From Desulfobacteraceae bacterium (GTDB taxonomy: Bacteria; Desulfobacterota; DSM-4660; Desulfatiglandales; B25-G16): DNA of 6,317 nt. The stretch covers positions 1-6,317 of the forward strand of contig JAPVWE010000083.1 of the NCBI GenBank assembly GCA_028572035.1, written 5' to 3'. The notes under the pieces are model-generated. The model was not told the origin of the DNA, ran no database searches, and worked only from the letters and a program-made list of their open reading frames with translations. The position numbers were made by a program, and so were the translations under genes. Positions 6,117 through 6,317 of this stretch are shown here, one piece after another; positions within the stretch are counted from its first letter, which is position 1, and each line of letters begins with the position of its first letter.

Positions 6117-6317
6117 ATGAGATATTACATTTATTTTGACCGTTACGGACATCTAGGGCAGGCAATTGGCGAAAAGGAGTTGGCTGAAAAGTACAATAAT
6201 GATCCTGATGAATTTTTGAGGGCAATGCATAATCTAGCGCCAAGTACCACGCTCGGACACGCAACCGGTCATATTAGCACACTTGTATTTACTGATGAAA
6301 ACGAGCTAAATGATTAC
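6117..6317 (+). CDS. Unrecognised small protein, 3' end outside window
   Basis: An open frame of 67 codons runs off the window, beginning MRYYIYFDRYGHLGQAIGEK and continuing with an acidic, helix-prone stretch (LAEKYNNDPDEFLRAM) and then GHATGHISTLVFTDENEL. I do not recognise the family. There is no signal peptide, membrane segment or metal-binding cysteine in the visible part. The good ribosome binding site, balanced codon use and absence of stops make it a likely real gene. It follows metF at about 210 bases, so it may be a separate transcription unit. Confidence 0.6.
   Translation, partial: MRYYIYFDRYGHLGQAIGEKELAEKYNNDPDEFLRAMHNLAPSTTLGHATGHISTLVFTDENELNDY

Noticed and set aside
6073..6264. 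Reverse-strand frame overlapping the start of the last gene
   Set aside because: The + strand frame there has a strong ribosome binding site and protein-like composition; the reverse frame has neither.

Overview
The window looks like part of a bacterial energy- and C1-metabolism operon, all on the + strand, from an anaerobe that uses the Wood-Ljungdahl pathway. The protein style (tandem HdrA, MetV/MetF without an NADH domain, an apparent selenocysteine-containing MvhD) suggests a Desulfobacterota (former Deltaproteobacteria) sulfate reducer or syntroph. That placement is inferred from family resemblance; there is no rRNA or marker gene in the window.

Layout: (1) 1-3018, the nearly complete 3' part of a large hdrA-like gene with two fused HdrA modules; its start lies just upstream of the window. 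(2) 3019-3221, an intergenic gap that is mostly an A/T-rich imperfect inverted repeat (about 3078-3183). (3) 3222-3671, mvhD, which is interrupted in frame by TGA at 3267-3269 exactly where the family has a cysteine. A Shine-Dalgarno site and GTG start lie upstream of the TGA, and a hairpin of bacterial SECIS type lies just downstream, so I read it as selenocysteine. A standard gene caller would start this gene at 3300 and lose the N-terminal metal-binding motif. (4) About 3722-4283, a unit made of a four-helix-bundle (23S rRNA intervening-sequence, S23-type) protein gene flanked by inverted repeats related to those at 3078-3183. (5) 4309-5906, metV and metF, translationally coupled by a 4-base ATGA overlap. 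(6) 5907-6116, a gap with no recognised element. (7) 6117-6317, the 5' end of an unrecognised small protein gene with a strong ribosome binding site.

How the genes fit together: hdrA-mvhD-metV-metF matches the gene set of the hexameric methylenetetrahydrofolate reductase described in Moorella thermoacetica (MetFV-HdrABC-MvhD). MetF/MetV would interconvert methylene-THF and methyl-THF, and MvhD and HdrA would carry electrons between that site and other carriers, possibly by flavin-based bifurcation or confurcation. HdrB and HdrC are not in the window and may lie upstream.

The most notable points are the selenocysteine reading of mvhD, and two related repeat units placed inside the operon, one carrying the S23-type protein and the other empty, like a non-autonomous derivative.
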